64,000 nt of DNA from Stutzerimonas stutzeri (GCF_013522825.1 NZ_JAAMQZ010000022.1:1-64000), one strand, 5' to 3'; shown: positions 38,218 to 50,678, numbered from the stretch's first letter. The notes: generated by a model from the sequence alone, not told the origin. A program made the numbers and translations.

Positions 38218-38708
38218 CAGCGCTTCCCACTCGCGCCAAGCAGCCGTTCGAGGCGCTGTTCGAGTTCAGCGATGGTAGCCCGCCAGGGCAAGCGCTCGTC
38301 CAGCACGTGGACCTGCATCTGCTCACCATCGATACGCGAGACCAGCGTCCCCGGCAACAGCCCGACCATGGCCGACAGCAACAGACGCATCCGCGGCGAC
38401 TGGCTGGCAAGCGAATATTGATGCCATGCCGGTTGCAGCGGACATCGAGGATGCAGGGCACGCCACGCCACGTCCCAGCCACCCATGACCATCCTGCAGA
38501 GAAAGAACCGGAGAAAGCCCGGCAGAGCCGTCAGCGAGAGCCGCCAGGGCCTGATTCCCAACCACAACGAAAGCCCCACCGCCGACAAAATACTCGGCAC
38601 CCCCAGCAGCCAGCCGCTGCCGCCGGTGAACAATGCCCAGAGCGCGCCGTAAAGCAACGCCCAGCCCAGTCCATCGGCCCAGCGGCAACGCAATCCGGTC
38701 TGGTCCAT
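38217..38708 (-). CDS. Mrp/Mnh antiporter subunit E
   Basis: The 163-aa protein is first in the operon. Hydrophobic N-terminal half, then MnhE-like LLSAMVGLLPGTLVSRIDGEQMQVHVLDE, the cytoplasmic domain of this subunit. AAGGAG lies before the ATG at 38706-38708. From here eight genes overlap continuously to 31944, so they form one transcript; the promoter should lie in 38709-38900. Confidence 0.9.
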   Translation of the reverse strand: MDQTGLRCRWADGLGWALLYGALWALFTGGSGWLLGVPSILSAVGLSLWLGIRPWRLSLTALPGFLRFFLCRMVMGGWDVAWRALHPRCPLQPAWHQYSLASQSPRMRLLLSAMVGLLPGTLVSRIDGEQMQVHVLDERLPWRATIAELEQRLERLLGASGKR

Positions 38709-38900
38709 CACTGTTACTCCTTGGTGGCGAGTCGTTGTGTTGGACTGAGCGCAGCCACGACGTTCCTTGGCTTCCCCCCTCCGGCTTGTTTCAGCGCATT
38801 GCGGAAGCTCAGCACTATGAATATAGCGACTGTCGCATTCCGCTGACGGGAGCAAAAAGGATGAGCCGTTGAAGCCGTGCTGCATGCGGGGGAACACGGA

Positions 38901-39575
38901 TCAGACCGAATCCTCTCCAGCGGCTCCGGCGGGGTTGTCGCGAGTCGGCATGCGCAGCATTTCGGGCAATACTTCGCGCTCGAACACCCCATGCAGCCGG
39001 CGTAGCTCGGCCACCGGGTCCGGGTGATGGTCAACGCGAATATCCCAGAGCGGATACGCTTCGCGATCGACCACATAGATGGTTGCCGAGGACTCACCAT
39101 GGCGGTCGCCACCGCAGTCATCACCCGCGGAAAGCGCCTCCAGCAAACGCTCCACCAGTGGCAGGGAACGGGTGCGGTCGAGCGTATCGGCCACCACCTC
39201 GAGCACCTGCCTTCCGACCAGCCGATTGCCCTGTGCGGAAAAACCATCGCCGCCGACGGCGCCAGACCAGGGCAGGCATTGAGCCCCGGTCCAGCAATCG
39301 GTCCGTCCCCGGCTGTCGATCACGGCTACCTGCCGTTGTGACAGACAGGGGTCGGTACTCTTGAGATGCTCGATCACCTCAGCCGCTGAAAGGCCCTTCC
39401 GCAGAAAATCCAGCCCGTCGATACCCAGATAGGGATTGATCCGCGCCTGGGTTGCCACGGCACCGACACCCGCCGCGGCATGGGCCAGCAATTTACCCAC
39501 CGCGGGCATGGCGGTGGCGGCGGCGATACCGAACTGGCCGGTCCGTGGACATCTGGCAACTATCGAGAACGTCAT
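38901..39575 (-). CDS. DUF1028 family protein
   Basis: The 224-aa protein begins MTFSIVARCPRTGQFGIAAAT, the DUF1028 N-terminus (Ntn-hydrolase-like fold predicted), with AVGGDGFSAQGNRLVG and SATIYVVDREAYPLWDIRVDHHPDP further on. Function is not established; some members are linked to peptide or small-amide hydrolysis. Only 192 bp from mnhE, but no overlap. The ~220 bp upstream (39576-39798) shows nothing I can assign. Confidence 0.88.
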   Translation of the reverse strand: MTFSIVARCPRTGQFGIAAATAMPAVGKLLAHAAAGVGAVATQARINPYLGIDGLDFLRKGLSAAEVIEHLKSTDPCLSQRQVAVIDSRGRTDCWTGAQCLPWSGAVGGDGFSAQGNRLVGRQVLEVVADTLDRTRSLPLVERLLEALSAGDDCGGDRHGESSATIYVVDREAYPLWDIRVDHHPDPVAELRRLHGVFEREVLPEMLRMPTRDNPAGAAGEDSV

Positions 39576-39798
39576 GCGGCACCCTGTCCAATGCTTTCAC
39601 CCGTTGGGCTGCAGCCGTGGCTGGATCGTTCCGCGCGCCTATTGCATTCACACTCGATCCCGCTCACCCAGGCGCCGCTAAACGCTGCTTGCGCAACATG
39701 CGGCCAGGGCTGGAGTGCTCGGTACAGGGGCCATGCTGGCGATGAATGCCAGGGTGATGCGCCGACGCCATAAAGGCTTCGGCACCGGCACTGGCCGA

Positions 39799-40257
39799 TT
39801 ATCTGCAGCGCAGCGTCAGGCCCTTGAGGAAGTTGCGCAGCAACTGATCGCCGCATGCGCGGTAGTTGCTATGCCCGGCCTTGCGGAACAGCGCGCTGAG
39901 TTCCGGCTTGGATATCGGGAAATCGGCGGCCTTGAGAATCTCGTGCATATCCTCTTCCTTCAACTCGAAGGCCACGCGCAGCTTCTTCAGGATCAGATTG
40001 TTGGTAATGGGCAGCTCTATCGGCGGTGCAGGCCGGCTTTCGTCCCTGCCGCGCTTGTAGATCACCAGCCCATCGAGGAAGTACGCCATGATACGGTCGC
40101 CGCAGGGCTTGTAACCGATCTCGTCCTCCTTCTTCAGGTAGGCCAGCATTTCAGCTTCGGGAATTTCGCAGCCTGTGAGCTGGGCGATCTCGGCCATTTT
40201 CGCGTCGCTTGCGTTCAGGGTATAACGCAGGCTGCGCAGGACATCGTTGTTGAGCAT
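39799..40257 (-). CDS. DUF1456 (YehS-like) protein
   Basis: The 152-aa protein is two copies of a ~65-residue helical module: NNDVLRSLRYTLNASDAKMAEI (residues 3-24) and TNNLILKKLRVAFELKEEDMHEI (~85-107). Each is followed by a Cys-Gly-Asp segment (CGDRIMAYFLDGL; CGDQLLRNFLKGL). Conserved in gamma-proteobacteria, function unknown, cytoplasmic. Divergent from the chemoreceptor at 40583. Confidence 0.9.
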   Translation of the reverse strand: MLNNDVLRSLRYTLNASDAKMAEIAQLTGCEIPEAEMLAYLKKEDEIGYKPCGDRIMAYFLDGLVIYKRGRDESRPAPPIELPITNNLILKKLRVAFELKEEDMHEILKAADFPISKPELSALFRKAGHSNYRACGDQLLRNFLKGLTLRCR

Positions 40258-40582
40258 GAATATTCCTTCCGGGCGATTGAACCAGGCAGGAACGCTGCCA
40301 ACGGTTCAGCCATTCGATTCGTTGCGTCCGCCACAGTGGCTGACAGGTGGTTTTTCGACAGCCTCTCAGCGGCAACCGGAAGCCAGTTGGGCAAGTATAT
40401 AGCGGCCATCCCCGTGTAAAGGTGCAGATCATTGGCGTCAAAATATTCATATTTGCGCCCGGGGTGCCGATATTGATCGAAGACATCGGAAAACATCTGC
40501 ACGCCCCTATGCTGCATGCCGAATCCGCCGTGCACTCAGCGCTTCTGCAAACGCATAACAAGAACATGACGAGGAAATATCG
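40258..40582 (+). promoter_or_regulatory. Intergenic region with candidate sigma-28 promoter
   Basis: A 325-bp gap between divergent genes. At 40447-40473 it holds tcat-N15-gccgatat. The GCCGATA half is a perfect flagellar sigma-28 -10; the -35 half is weak. Sigma-28 control would suit the downstream chemoreceptor, 110 bp away. GAGGAA precedes the ATG at 40583. No RNA gene or ORF was recognised in the rest. Confidence 0.45.
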
Positions 40583-42379
40583 ATGGGCATCCTGAAGGAG
40601 TTGTACGAGTGGAGCGAGAAGACCTTCTGGAATTCTCTGAGCAAGAAGCTCGCGAGCTTTTTCCTGCTCTACGCGATCAACCTTGGCTACCTGTACATCT
40701 ACCTTGAGCAGAAGCACTACATCGCCGCTGCGCTGGCCAGCGATGATGTCTCCGCTGAACTGGCGGCGCGCATCAACGCCTCGCTGGATGGCGGCCTCAC
40801 GGCGGTCATCATCCTGAGCGTGCTGGGGCTGGTATGGCTCGTCGGGCAGACGCTCTACCTGCGCCACCTGATCCTCACGCCGGTCCGCTCGATGATCGCG
40901 GCCTTCAACGAAATCGGCGACGACGGTGGCGACTTCTCCCAGAACCTTCAACCTCGCTCCCACGATGAATTCCGTGAACTGGCCGAAAGCTACAACCGCT
41001 TCGCCGCGCAGATGCGCCAGGTCATCAGCGAAATCCGCAAGATGACCATCCCCATCGCCCGCGAGGCCCTGCTGGTCAAGACCCGCATCGCCGACACCGG
41101 CCAAAGCGCCCGCGAGCAGGTGAGCATGACCGAAACCGTATTCACCGCCAGTACCGAGGCCACCGCAGCGATCAGCGAAGTGTCGCGCAGCACCCAGATC
41201 ATCTCCGACTCGACCAACGCCAACCTCGAAAACGCGCGGGTTTCGCTGGGCGAGATGCAGGACATTTCCCGCAAGATCAACCAGGTTGGCGACAAGGTGC
41301 AGACCTTCAACCAGACCGTCGAGGACCTGTCCCAGCGCTCGGCCAGCATCAACCAGATCGCCGCGCTGATCCGCGACGTGGCCGACCGGACCAACCTGCT
41401 GGCGCTCAACGCCGCCATCGAAGCCGCCCGCGCCGGAGAGGCCGGGCGCGGCTTCGCCGTGGTCGCCGATGAAGTCCGCACCCTGGCCGAACGTGTCAAC
41501 AAGGCCTCGGTGGAAATCTCCGGCAACATCGACACCATGCTGAAACTGGTCAGCCACACCCGCGAAGCGAACGACGAAATCAACGCCGATGTGCAACAGA
41601 CCCGTGACGTAGTCAGCCGCTCGGCGCAGCAGTTCGAAGAGATGGTCGCAGACTTCGAACAGACCGGCGTGCAGCTGCTGCATATCGCCAGCTCCATGGA
41701 AGAGCTTTCCGCCTCCAACGTTCAGGTGCACGAGAACGTCACCCACATCCACCAGCTTTCAGCGGACGTGGCCAGCCACATGAGCGACTCCGAGACACGC
41801 ACCGGGGAGCTGGCTCAGGACACCGAAGCCGTTCAGGAACTGGTCTCGCGCTTCAAGATCGGCATCGGCGTATTCGATCTGGTCGTGGCCAGGACCCGCG
41901 AACTGCGCGATGCCCTGCAGGCGGAGCTGATCGCGATGAGCCGCGAAGGCATCGACGTCTTCGACCACAACTACCAGCCGCTCGGCAACAGCGTACCGCC
42001 CAAGTACAAGCTGGCCTGGAGCGAAGCCTTCACCCAGCGCTGCCAGAAACACCTGGAAGCCGGCCTGGCCGCCACACCCGGCTGCAACTATGCGGTCGGG
42101 GTCAACGTCGATGGCTACCTGTCGGCGCACAACCTGAAATTCTCCAAACCCCTGACCGGCGACCAGGCCACCGACTTGGTTGGCAACCGCTGCAACCGCA
42201 AATTCGAAAACCCCGGCGAACTGCGCGCCGCGAAGAACACCACGGCCCTGCTGGTACGCACCTATATCCGCGACACCGGCGAACTGCTCTGCGACCTGGC
42301 CATGCCCATCTACATCGATGGACGCCACTGGGGCAACACCCGCGTCGGCTGCGCGATCGATGCATTGCTCAATGACTGA
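40583..42379 (+). CDS. Chemoreceptor with C-terminal sensor-like domain
   Basis: The 598-aa protein has TM1 at ~24-42, a very short periplasmic loop (~43-70), TM2 at ~72-93 and HAMP (~95-150). The signalling domain has the tip [19 protein letters not shown] at ~268-286. The last ~150 residues (about 445-598) form a separate cytoplasmic domain with [36 protein letters not shown] and [15 protein letters not shown]. It resembles a C-terminal sensor module (sCache/PAS-like) found on some MCPs. With so little periplasmic sequence, sensing is probably internal. Confidence 0.88.
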   Translation: MGILKELYEWSEKTFWNSLSKKLASFFLLYAINLGYLYIYLEQKHYIAAALASDDVSAELAARINASLDGGLTAVIILSVLGLVWLVGQTLYLRHLILTPVRSMIAAFNEIGDDGGDFSQNLQPRSHDEFRELAESYNRFAAQMRQVISEIRKMTIPIAREALLVKTRIADTGQSAREQVSMTETVFTASTEATAAISEVSRSTQIISDSTNANLENARVSLGEMQDISRKINQVGDKVQTFNQTVEDLSQRSASINQIAALIRDVADRTNLLALNAAIEAARAGEAGRGFAVVADEVRTLAERVNKASVEISGNIDTMLKLVSHTREANDEINADVQQTRDVVSRSAQQFEEMVADFEQTGVQLLHIASSMEELSASNVQVHENVTHIHQLSADVASHMSDSETRTGELAQDTEAVQELVSRFKIGIGVFDLVVARTRELRDALQAELIAMSREGIDVFDHNYQPLGNSVPPKYKLAWSEAFTQRCQKHLEAGLAATPGCNYAVGVNVDGYLSAHNLKFSKPLTGDQATDLVGNRCNRKFENPGELRAAKNTTALLVRTYIRDTGELLCDLAMPIYIDGRHWGNTRVGCAIDALLND

Positions 42380-42559
42380 AAAACCGTGCCGTATCCTGCC
42401 GGCATCTCTGTATGGCCGGCATGAATGTCAGCGCCCCCAAAACATTCCTGTCGGCACGGCCATCAGACTCTCATCGAAGCACACGACCTGCTCGCCGTTT
42501 ATCAGCACCGCAGGGAGTCGCTCAGGGCATCCAGCGGCGCGGCTTGCCATCGAGCATGA

Positions 42560-43696
42560 TCAGCTCGCGGCGGCGCCCTTTCCGGCCTGACCATCAAGCA
42601 GCGCCTGCAGGCCATCGAGCAGGCTGCGGTTGAGGCTTTCGGCCTTTTCCAGGCGGGGAAGGTCGAATCGCTCGTTGAGCGAGAAGCCACCCTTGAGCAG
42701 GTCCTTGAGCAGGCCACCGGCGTCTTGCGTCAGGCCGCTGGCACTGCGCAATGCATCGAGCAGGCCCTGCGCATACGCCTGCAGGTCGGTGTTGACCGCA
42801 CTGGCGCCCTGCCCGGCCACGGCGCCGTAGGCATCGGTGGCCTGGCGCACGCTGGTCTGGGTCAGGTGCAGTGACATCGACGCCAGTTGCTCACTGTCCA
42901 TGTCCAGCGCCATGGCGCGATCGAAAGCGCCGGCCAGGTCGCCCACATAGAATTTCTCGGACAGCTCCTGTACCTGGCTGAAGAGTTTCTCCAGCGCCTT
43001 GATCTCGCCATCGTCCAGCTCGCCTTCGACACTGACCTGCCAACCGCCGATCTGCAGGCTGCCGGACTGACTGCTCGCCACCACAGCCGTAGAGCCGCCA
43101 TTGCCAGCCACAGCGAAACCCTTCTGCGTCCAACTGGCCGAAGCCTGCGCCACGGAGATGCGCAGACGGTCACCGTCGCGGGTGGTGACGGACAGCTCGA
43201 AGGTTTCCGCCAGGGCGCTGAAGCGCTCGCTATAGCCGCTCAACGCAACCTTGTCCGCCATTGCCGGCGCGCTGCCGAAACGCTTGTCGAGGCCACTCAG
43301 GCCATCCTGAATGCGCGCGTAGGTGTCATCGATATCGCTGGCGACCTGGCCACCCAGCACCCCCATGCCATCGAGAATCTTGCGGGCCTCGGCGAAGCCC
43401 TTCTCCACGCCATCGCGGGCCTGGCCAAGCAGCTTGTTCAGCCTGGCCGGATCGGCACCGGCAGCCGCTTCTTGCTGCAGGCGTTGCTCGATGAAACCCA
43501 GCACTCGCTCAGCGACCTTCTCGGGCGTGAAATCATCGCGCTTGCCGTTGAGCGCCCCCGGCTGCAGCCCCAGCTTTTCAGTGAGCCGATTGGCCAGAGT
43601 GGCCTGGGCATCGGCGACATCGTTACGCGCTGTGGCGGGCTGGCCGGCTTGCGCGGCACGGGAAGTGGAAGAGTTGAGCGAGGCCAGAGGATTCAT
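42560..43696 (-). CDS. DUF5610 domain protein
   Basis: The 378-aa soluble protein is Ala/Gly/Gln-rich. Residues ~25-140 match my recollection of DUF5610 (LANRLTEKLGLQPG, DFTPEKVAERVLGFIEQRLQQ, GVEKGFAEARKILDGMGVL). The rest (~150-378) is predicted helical with a short beta segment. No signal peptide. Function unknown. Transcribed alone, with ~220 bp of unremarkable sequence before the typA terminator. Confidence 0.8.
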   Translation of the reverse strand: MNPLASLNSSTSRAAQAGQPATARNDVADAQATLANRLTEKLGLQPGALNGKRDDFTPEKVAERVLGFIEQRLQQEAAAGADPARLNKLLGQARDGVEKGFAEARKILDGMGVLGGQVASDIDDTYARIQDGLSGLDKRFGSAPAMADKVALSGYSERFSALAETFELSVTTRDGDRLRISVAQASASWTQKGFAVAGNGGSTAVVASSQSGSLQIGGWQVSVEGELDDGEIKALEKLFSQVQELSEKFYVGDLAGAFDRAMALDMDSEQLASMSLHLTQTSVRQATDAYGAVAGQGASAVNTDLQAYAQGLLDALRSASGLTQDAGGLLKDLLKGGFSLNERFDLPRLEKAESLNRSLLDGLQALLDGQAGKGAAAS

Positions 43697-43868
43697 GGCT
43701 AAGGGACCCAGGCAGGTTATCTGCTGAGGTTAGCGGCAACGACGGGGCACACTTTAGCCTTATCGATTGACGGCCCCTTGCCTGTCCCAACCCAAGCCCC
43801 GGTAAGACAAGGCAGCAGATAGCGGGATGCAAGACTGACGAATGCGGGACACCCGCATCACCTGAACG

Positions 43869-43906
43869 AAAAAGCCCCCGCCAGCTCACGCTGACGGGGG
43901 CTTTCA
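43869..43906 (-). terminator. Rho-independent terminator of typA
   Basis: On the minus strand, a GC-rich stem of about 11 bp (agcccccgtcagc pairing with gctggcgggggct) is followed by a T-run, 14 bp after the typA stop. Confidence 0.92.
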
Positions 43907-43919
43907 GCTACCGCTGAAC

Positions 43920-45731
<1,812 letters not shown>

Positions 45732-45855
45732 TGTTTGTTTACCTGAGTAAGAGACTGGAAGCCTTGAAAGCCGAAAGCGAATAGGAAAGGACGCACATCC
45801 CGGTCGGGAGGCTGCTTGCGTCGGATGACCACGCGGTTGTTGGACCAGTCGCTCA

Positions 45856-47340
45856 TTACGTCCGGCTTCCAGCTTCCAGCGTCCCGCGCGCGGGCCGATA
45901 GACCCGCACATTCTGATGCCCCTCGCAGAGCAGATGATGAGCATGCAGGCGGCTCATGACACCTTTGTCGCAATACAGCAGGTACTGGCGGTTCTCATCC
46001 AGTTCCTTGAAGCGATTGTTGACGGCGTAGAACGGCAGTGTCTGCACTTCGATGCCGGCCAGTTGCAGAGGTTCGTCCTCGGCCTCGTCAGGATGACGAA
46101 TGTCGAGAATGACCTGATTGGCTGTCGGCTCCGACACGTGCTCGACCTGGATATCCTCGCCCAGCTCGTCGATCACCTGGTCGATGGCCACCTGGCGGGC
46201 ATTTTCCAGGGCGCGCTCGAGCACCGTCATGTCGAACTGTTTTTCTTCGTGTTCGATACGGTAGCGCTTGGCCCTGGTGGTCGGGTTCTTGGAGATTACG
46301 CCGCAATACTCGGGCATGTTCTTGGCGAACTCGGCGGTGCCGATCTCGAACGCGGTGTTGATGATGTCCTGCTTGTGGGCGGCGATCAGCGGGCGCAGCA
46401 CCAGCATGTCGGTGGCCGAATCGATCACTGCGAGGTTGGGCAGCGTCTGGCTGGAAACCTGCGAAATCGCCTCGCCGGTGACCAGGGCATCGATATGCAG
46501 ACGCTCGGCGATCTGCGTCGAGGCGCGCAGCATCATGCGCTTGAGCACCACGCCCATCTGGCTGTTGTCGACCTTTTCGAGAATCTCGCCGACCACTTCC
46601 TCGAACGGCACGCTGATGAACAGCACGCGGTGCGAACTGCCGTATTTCTTCCATAGATAGTGGGCGACTTCCATCACGCCCAGCTCGTGGGCACGACCAC
46701 CGAGGTTGAAGAAGCAGAAATGCGTCATCAGCCCGCGGCGCATCATCTGGTAGGCGGCCACGGTGGAATCGAAACCGCCGGACATCAAGACCAGGGTCTG
46801 CTCCAGCGCGCCCAGCGGATAGCCGCCGATGCCGTCGTGCTGGGCATGCACGACGAACAGGCGCTGATCGCGAATTTCCATGCGCACTTCGATCTCGGGC
46901 GCCTTCAGGGAAATCCCCGCCGCGCCGCATTCTTCGCGCAGACGGCTGCCGACGTGGCGCTCGACATCCATCGAGCTGAACGGATGCTTGCCGGCACGCT
47001 TGCAGCGCACCGCGAAGATCTTGCCCGGCAGACGGTCGGCGAAGTGCGCGTGGCACTTCTCGAAGACGTCATCCAGATCGCCCAGCGGGTATTCATGAAC
47101 TTCCAGGCAATGGCCGATGCCCGGCGTGCAGCGCAGGCGTTCGATCATCTCGCGCAGCACTTTCGCATCGCTGAGCGCGGTTTCCACCTCGATGTTGTCC
47201 CACACCCCTTCCACCCGCAGGTCGGGATCGAGCTCGCGCAACACGGTGCGGATGTTCTTCGCCAACTGGCGAATGAAGCCCTTGCGCACCGGTGGGCTCT
47301 TGATGGTGATTTCGGGGAAAACCTTGACGATCAGCTTCAT
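45856..47340 (-). CDS. thiI: tRNA 4-thiouridine synthase ThiI
   Basis: Thiolates U8 of tRNA and supplies sulfur for the thiamine thiazole. The 494-aa protein has an N-terminal ferredoxin-like/THUMP region (to ~165), PP-loop ATPase SGGFDST (~190) and a C-terminal rhodanese domain with active Cys in [11 protein letters not shown] (~466). The rhodanese domain marks the gamma-proteobacterial long form. The ATG 47338-47340 ([15 protein letters not shown]) is the family start. Divergent from glnA. Confidence 0.96.
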   Translation of the reverse strand: MKLIVKVFPEITIKSPPVRKGFIRQLAKNIRTVLRELDPDLRVEGVWDNIEVETALSDAKVLREMIERLRCTPGIGHCLEVHEYPLGDLDDVFEKCHAHFADRLPGKIFAVRCKRAGKHPFSSMDVERHVGSRLREECGAAGISLKAPEIEVRMEIRDQRLFVVHAQHDGIGGYPLGALEQTLVLMSGGFDSTVAAYQMMRRGLMTHFCFFNLGGRAHELGVMEVAHYLWKKYGSSHRVLFISVPFEEVVGEILEKVDNSQMGVVLKRMMLRASTQIAERLHIDALVTGEAISQVSSQTLPNLAVIDSATDMLVLRPLIAAHKQDIINTAFEIGTAEFAKNMPEYCGVISKNPTTRAKRYRIEHEEKQFDMTVLERALENARQVAIDQVIDELGEDIQVEHVSEPTANQVILDIRHPDEAEDEPLQLAGIEVQTLPFYAVNNRFKELDENRQYLLYCDKGVMSRLHAHHLLCEGHQNVRVYRPARGTLEAGSRT

Positions 47341-47487
47341 GAAAAAGAGCGCACGCGCCTGCATGGCATAAAAAGAGGGGGGCGGAGTATATCGGAATCT
47401 GATCAACTTTCAGGCAGTTTTCTGCCAAGCAGTTGAAAAACTGCCTGCCGGCGTTTTTTGCTCCCAAATCGCTCGAAAAACCAAGCC

Positions 47488-47506
47488 GCGCACTATTATG
47501 GTGCGC
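47488..47506 (+). promoter_or_regulatory. NtrC-binding site upstream of glnA
   Basis: The 19-bp near-palindrome gcgcactattatggtgcgc matches the NtrC consensus (GCAC-N7-GTGC). It lies about 85-100 bp upstream of the sigma-54 promoter, a normal enhancer distance. NtrC is encoded at 51758 in this window. Confidence 0.85.
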
Positions 47507-47589
47507 CAAACAGGCGATGACGGTCGGGCTGGAATTCACGCCCCGGAAAAGCGCCCCGACTCAGGCACTTCTTGTCCATAAAAGAGCAA

Positions 47590-47605
47590 TGGCACGCAAT
47601 TTGCT
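47590..47605 (+). promoter_or_regulatory. Sigma-54 promoter of glnA
   Basis: tggcacgcaatttgct fits the -24/-12 consensus TGGCAC-N5-TTGCW exactly, 98 bp upstream of the glnA ATG. Together with the NtrC site it explains the 363-bp gap between thiI and glnA. Confidence 0.93.
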
Positions 47606-47703
47606 CTCTTGTGAGGCAGGTCGCCTTTGGCGGAACATCGCCGCCCGGCTTCACCCTGCTTCGGAAGCATCCCTGTCAGCGCTTCCACTATCTGGAGAAC
47701 ACC

Positions 47704-49110
47704 ATGTCGAAGTCGCTTCAACTGATCAAAGATTACGATGTGAAGTGGATTGATCTGCGCTTCACCGACACCAAGGGCAAGCAACACCACTTGACCATTC
47801 CGGCTCGCGACGCCGAGGACGAGGATTTCTTCGAGCACGGCAAGATGTTCGATGGCTCGTCCGTGCATGGCTGGAAAGGCATCGAAGCCTCCGACATGAT
47901 CCTGATGCCCGTCGACGAAACCGCCGTGCTCGATCCGTTCACCGAAGAGCCGACACTGATTCTGGTCTGCGACATCGTCGAGCCGAGCACCATGCAGGGC
48001 TACGACCGCGACCCGCGCTCCATCGCCAAGCGCGCCGAGGAATTCCTCAAGACCACCGGCATCGGCGACACCGTGTTCGTCGGCCCGGAGCCGGAGTTCT
48101 TCATCTTCGATCAGGTGAAATTCAAGTCGGACATTTCCGGCTCGATGTTCAAGATCTATTCCGAGCAGGGCTCCTGGATGACCGACCAGGACGTCGAAGG
48201 CGGCAACAAGGGCCATCGCCCCGCCGTCAAGGGCGGCTACTTCCCGGTTCCGCCGTGCGATCACGACCATGAAATTCGTACCGCCATGTGCAACGCCATG
48301 GAAGAGATGGGCCTGGTCGTCGAAGTGCATCACCACGAAGTGGCGACTGCCGGCCAGAACGAAATCGGCGTCAAGTTCAACACCCTGGTGAAGAAGGCCG
48401 ACGAAGTCCAGACCCTCAAGTACTGCGTGCACAACGTCGCCGACGCCTACGGCAAGACCGCCACCTTCATGCCCAAGCCACTCTACGGCGACAACGGCTC
48501 GGGCATGCACGTGCACATGTCCATCTCCAAGGATGGCAAGAACACCTTCTCCGGCGAAGGCTATGCCGGCCTGTCCGAGACCGCGCTGTACTTCATCGGC
48601 GGCATCATCAAGCACGGCAAGGCGCTGAACGGCTTCACCAACCCGTCGACCAACTCGTACAAGCGCCTGGTTCCGGGCTTCGAAGCCCCGGTGATGCTGG
48701 CCTACTCGGCGCGCAACCGCTCCGCCTCGATCCGCATTCCGTACGTGTCCAGCCCCAAGGCTCGCCGTATCGAAGCACGTTTCCCGGACCCGGCTGCCAA
48801 CCCTTACCTGTGCTTCGCCGCACTGCTGATGGCTGGCCTGGACGGCATCCAGAACAAGATCCACCCCGGCGATGCCGCCGACAAGAACCTCTACGACCTG
48901 CCGCCGGAAGAAGGCAAGCTGATCCCGCAGGTGTGCGGCAGCCTAAAGGAAGCGCTGGAGGAACTCGACAAGGGTCGCGCCTTCCTGACCAAAGGCGGCG
49001 TGTTCAGCGATGACTTCATCGACGCCTACCTGGAGCTCAAGGGCGAAGAAGAGATCAAGGTGCGCACCTTCGTGCATCCGCTGGAATACGACCTGTACTA
49101 CAGCGTCTAA
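47704..49110 (+). CDS. glnA: Glutamine synthetase, type I
   Basis: ATP-dependent ammonia assimilation into glutamine, as a dodecamer. The 468-aa protein has the metal-site Glu in [12 protein letters not shown] (~130), [14 protein letters not shown] (~212-225), ATP-site [12 protein letters not shown] and the adenylylation site Tyr in NLYDLPPEE (~397), so it is the GlnE-regulated form. Nitrogen control is through the upstream sigma-54 promoter and NtrC site. Ends in a strong terminator, so it is separate from ntrBC 1.5 kb downstream. Confidence 0.98.
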   Translation: MSKSLQLIKDYDVKWIDLRFTDTKGKQHHLTIPARDAEDEDFFEHGKMFDGSSVHGWKGIEASDMILMPVDETAVLDPFTEEPTLILVCDIVEPSTMQGYDRDPRSIAKRAEEFLKTTGIGDTVFVGPEPEFFIFDQVKFKSDISGSMFKIYSEQGSWMTDQDVEGGNKGHRPAVKGGYFPVPPCDHDHEIRTAMCNAMEEMGLVVEVHHHEVATAGQNEIGVKFNTLVKKADEVQTLKYCVHNVADAYGKTATFMPKPLYGDNGSGMHVHMSISKDGKNTFSGEGYAGLSETALYFIGGIIKHGKALNGFTNPSTNSYKRLVPGFEAPVMLAYSARNRSASIRIPYVSSPKARRIEARFPDPAANPYLCFAALLMAGLDGIQNKIHPGDAADKNLYDLPPEEGKLIPQVCGSLKEALEELDKGRAFLTKGGVFSDDFIDAYLELKGEEEIKVRTFVHPLEYDLYYSV

Positions 49111-49127
49111 ACAGCAGCTATACATCA

Positions 49128-49151
49128 CAAGGCCTCCTTCGGGAGGCCTTG
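49128..49151 (+). terminator. Terminator of glnA
   Basis: Perfect stem caaggcctcc/ggaggccttg closed by a TTCG tetraloop, 17 bp after the glnA stop. Confidence 0.88.
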
Positions 49152-49363
49152 TCGTTGATGGCGCAGGATTGTTCGCGGGCATGGCCCGCTCCTACCGGTT
49201 CGTGAACATTGACGCCCCTGCTCCCCACGGCTCATTCGCAGCTGAAGCCGGCCCGCCTCCACGCAGCGCCGCACATCGACAGCGCCACAATTCACACCGT
49301 TCGAACTTGCCTGTCGGCCCAAGCGGTGCAAGGCTTCAGCCTTCAAACCACGCGGAGCTTCCC

Positions 49364-49888
49364 ATGCGCACTGCATTGTTCAGCCTGCTTCTGATTCTGA
49401 GCGTCCCGGCCCTGGCGCAGATCTACAAATACACCGACGACAAGGGCAACACCGTCTTTACCAACCAGCCGCCGGACGGCATTGCAGCGGACGAGGTGAA
49501 GTTGCCCCCGGCCAATACCGTGCATATCAAGACCCCCGAACCACCGCCGCCCCTGGCCGACGAGCGACAGAACGAACAGCGGCAACCCTACCGAAGCCTG
49601 GCGATTGGCGGCATCCCGGATGACGAAGCACTGCGCGCCAACAACGGCACCTTCACCGTCACCGCACACCTCGATCCGGCGCTGCAACAGGGCCATCAGC
49701 TGCGCTTCCTGCTCGATGGCGTACCGCAGGCACCGGCCAGCCGGGCCACTTCGCTGCAGCTGAACAACATCGATCGCGGCACCCACCGGCTGGAAATCGA
49801 AGTGCTCGCCGGCGAGCAGGTACTGCAACGCACCGCAGAGACCTTCACGGTACAGCGCGTTCATACCTCCAGCCCGGCCCGTCGATGA
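49364..49888 (+). CDS. DUF4124 exported protein 1
   Basis: The 174-aa protein has a signal peptide (MRTALFSLLLILSVPALAQ), then the DUF4124 motif IYKYTDDKGNTVFTNQPP (~20-37). A Pro-rich linker leads to an Ig-like beta domain (~95-165: HQLRFLLDGVPQAP, NNIDRGTHRLEIEVL). Probably periplasmic; role unknown. Overlaps the next gene by ATGA (49885-49888); the two are paralogues. The start at 49364 is at the signal peptide; upstream in-frame sequence runs through the glnA end and is not real. Confidence 0.85.
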   Translation: MRTALFSLLLILSVPALAQIYKYTDDKGNTVFTNQPPDGIAADEVKLPPANTVHIKTPEPPPPLADERQNEQRQPYRSLAIGGIPDDEALRANNGTFTVTAHLDPALQQGHQLRFLLDGVPQAPASRATSLQLNNIDRGTHRLEIEVLAGEQVLQRTAETFTVQRVHTSSPARR

Positions 49889-50520
49889 GGCGGTATACCC
49901 GGCCCGCAACGCTCGGCCTGCTGCTGGCGCTTGCACTGCCAGCGGCTGGCCAGATCTATTCCTATGTTGACGAGCAGGGCAACCGCGTCTTCACCGATCG
50001 CCCCGGCGGGCAGGCTGTCGAAGCGGTCAGATCCAGGCCCACCAACAGCATGTCGGTGCAGCCGGTCGCAACACCCGCGCCGGTCAGGAAAAAAGCCCAC
50101 AGCGAATTCGCAGCCGTCTACCAGCGGCTGGAAATCCTGCAACCGGCGCCGGACGCCACTCTCCGCGACAATGCCGGCTCGCTGGTCGTCAGTGTGATCA
50201 GCGAGCCAGCCCTGCAACCCGGCCATCAGTACCGGCTGCTGCTCGATGGCAACCCGACCGCCGCCGTCAGCGGTGGCGCGACCCTTGGGCTGGAAAGCAT
50301 CGACCGCGGCAGCCACCAACTGGTCGTGGAAATCATCGATGATCATGGAAAGACGCTGCTACACAGCCCGCCCCGGACCTTCCACATGCTGCGCACCTCG
50401 CTTGCGCAGCGACGCATGGTCAAACCCTGCCAGAAGGTCGATTACGGCGTGCGCCCGGAATGCCCGCTGAAGGACAAGCCGCCCGAAAAGAAAAATATTC
50501 CTTTCGTGCCCTTTCTGTGA
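49885..50520 (+). CDS. DUF4124 exported protein 2
   Basis: The 211-aa protein has a signal peptide (LLLALALPAAGQ) and DUF4124 motif IYSYVDEQGNRVFTDRPGG (~24-42). The Ig-like domain (HQYRLLLDGNPTAA, ESIDRGSHQLVVEII) is homologous to the upstream gene. A C-terminal extension has two Cys (KPCQKVDYGVRPECP) that may form a disulfide. Coupled to paralogue 1 and located between glnA and ntrB, as in P. aeruginosa; no nitrogen role is evident. Confidence 0.85.
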   Translation: MRRYTRPATLGLLLALALPAAGQIYSYVDEQGNRVFTDRPGGQAVEAVRSRPTNSMSVQPVATPAPVRKKAHSEFAAVYQRLEILQPAPDATLRDNAGSLVVSVISEPALQPGHQYRLLLDGNPTAAVSGGATLGLESIDRGSHQLVVEIIDDHGKTLLHSPPRTFHMLRTSLAQRRMVKPCQKVDYGVRPECPLKDKPPEKKNIPFVPFL

Positions 50521-50678
50521 GCATTCTATGCACCTGAATGGTGCATGGACGTATCCGCTCGCCCCGTTTCATTTCCCTCCCGAACGCGCCGCTCTGGTGC
50601 ATGGCGCTTCTCGCCGAAGAAATGAAAACCTGGTTTGCTTCTTGCATTTTCCGCACTTCATACCGGATGCAGACAGCC

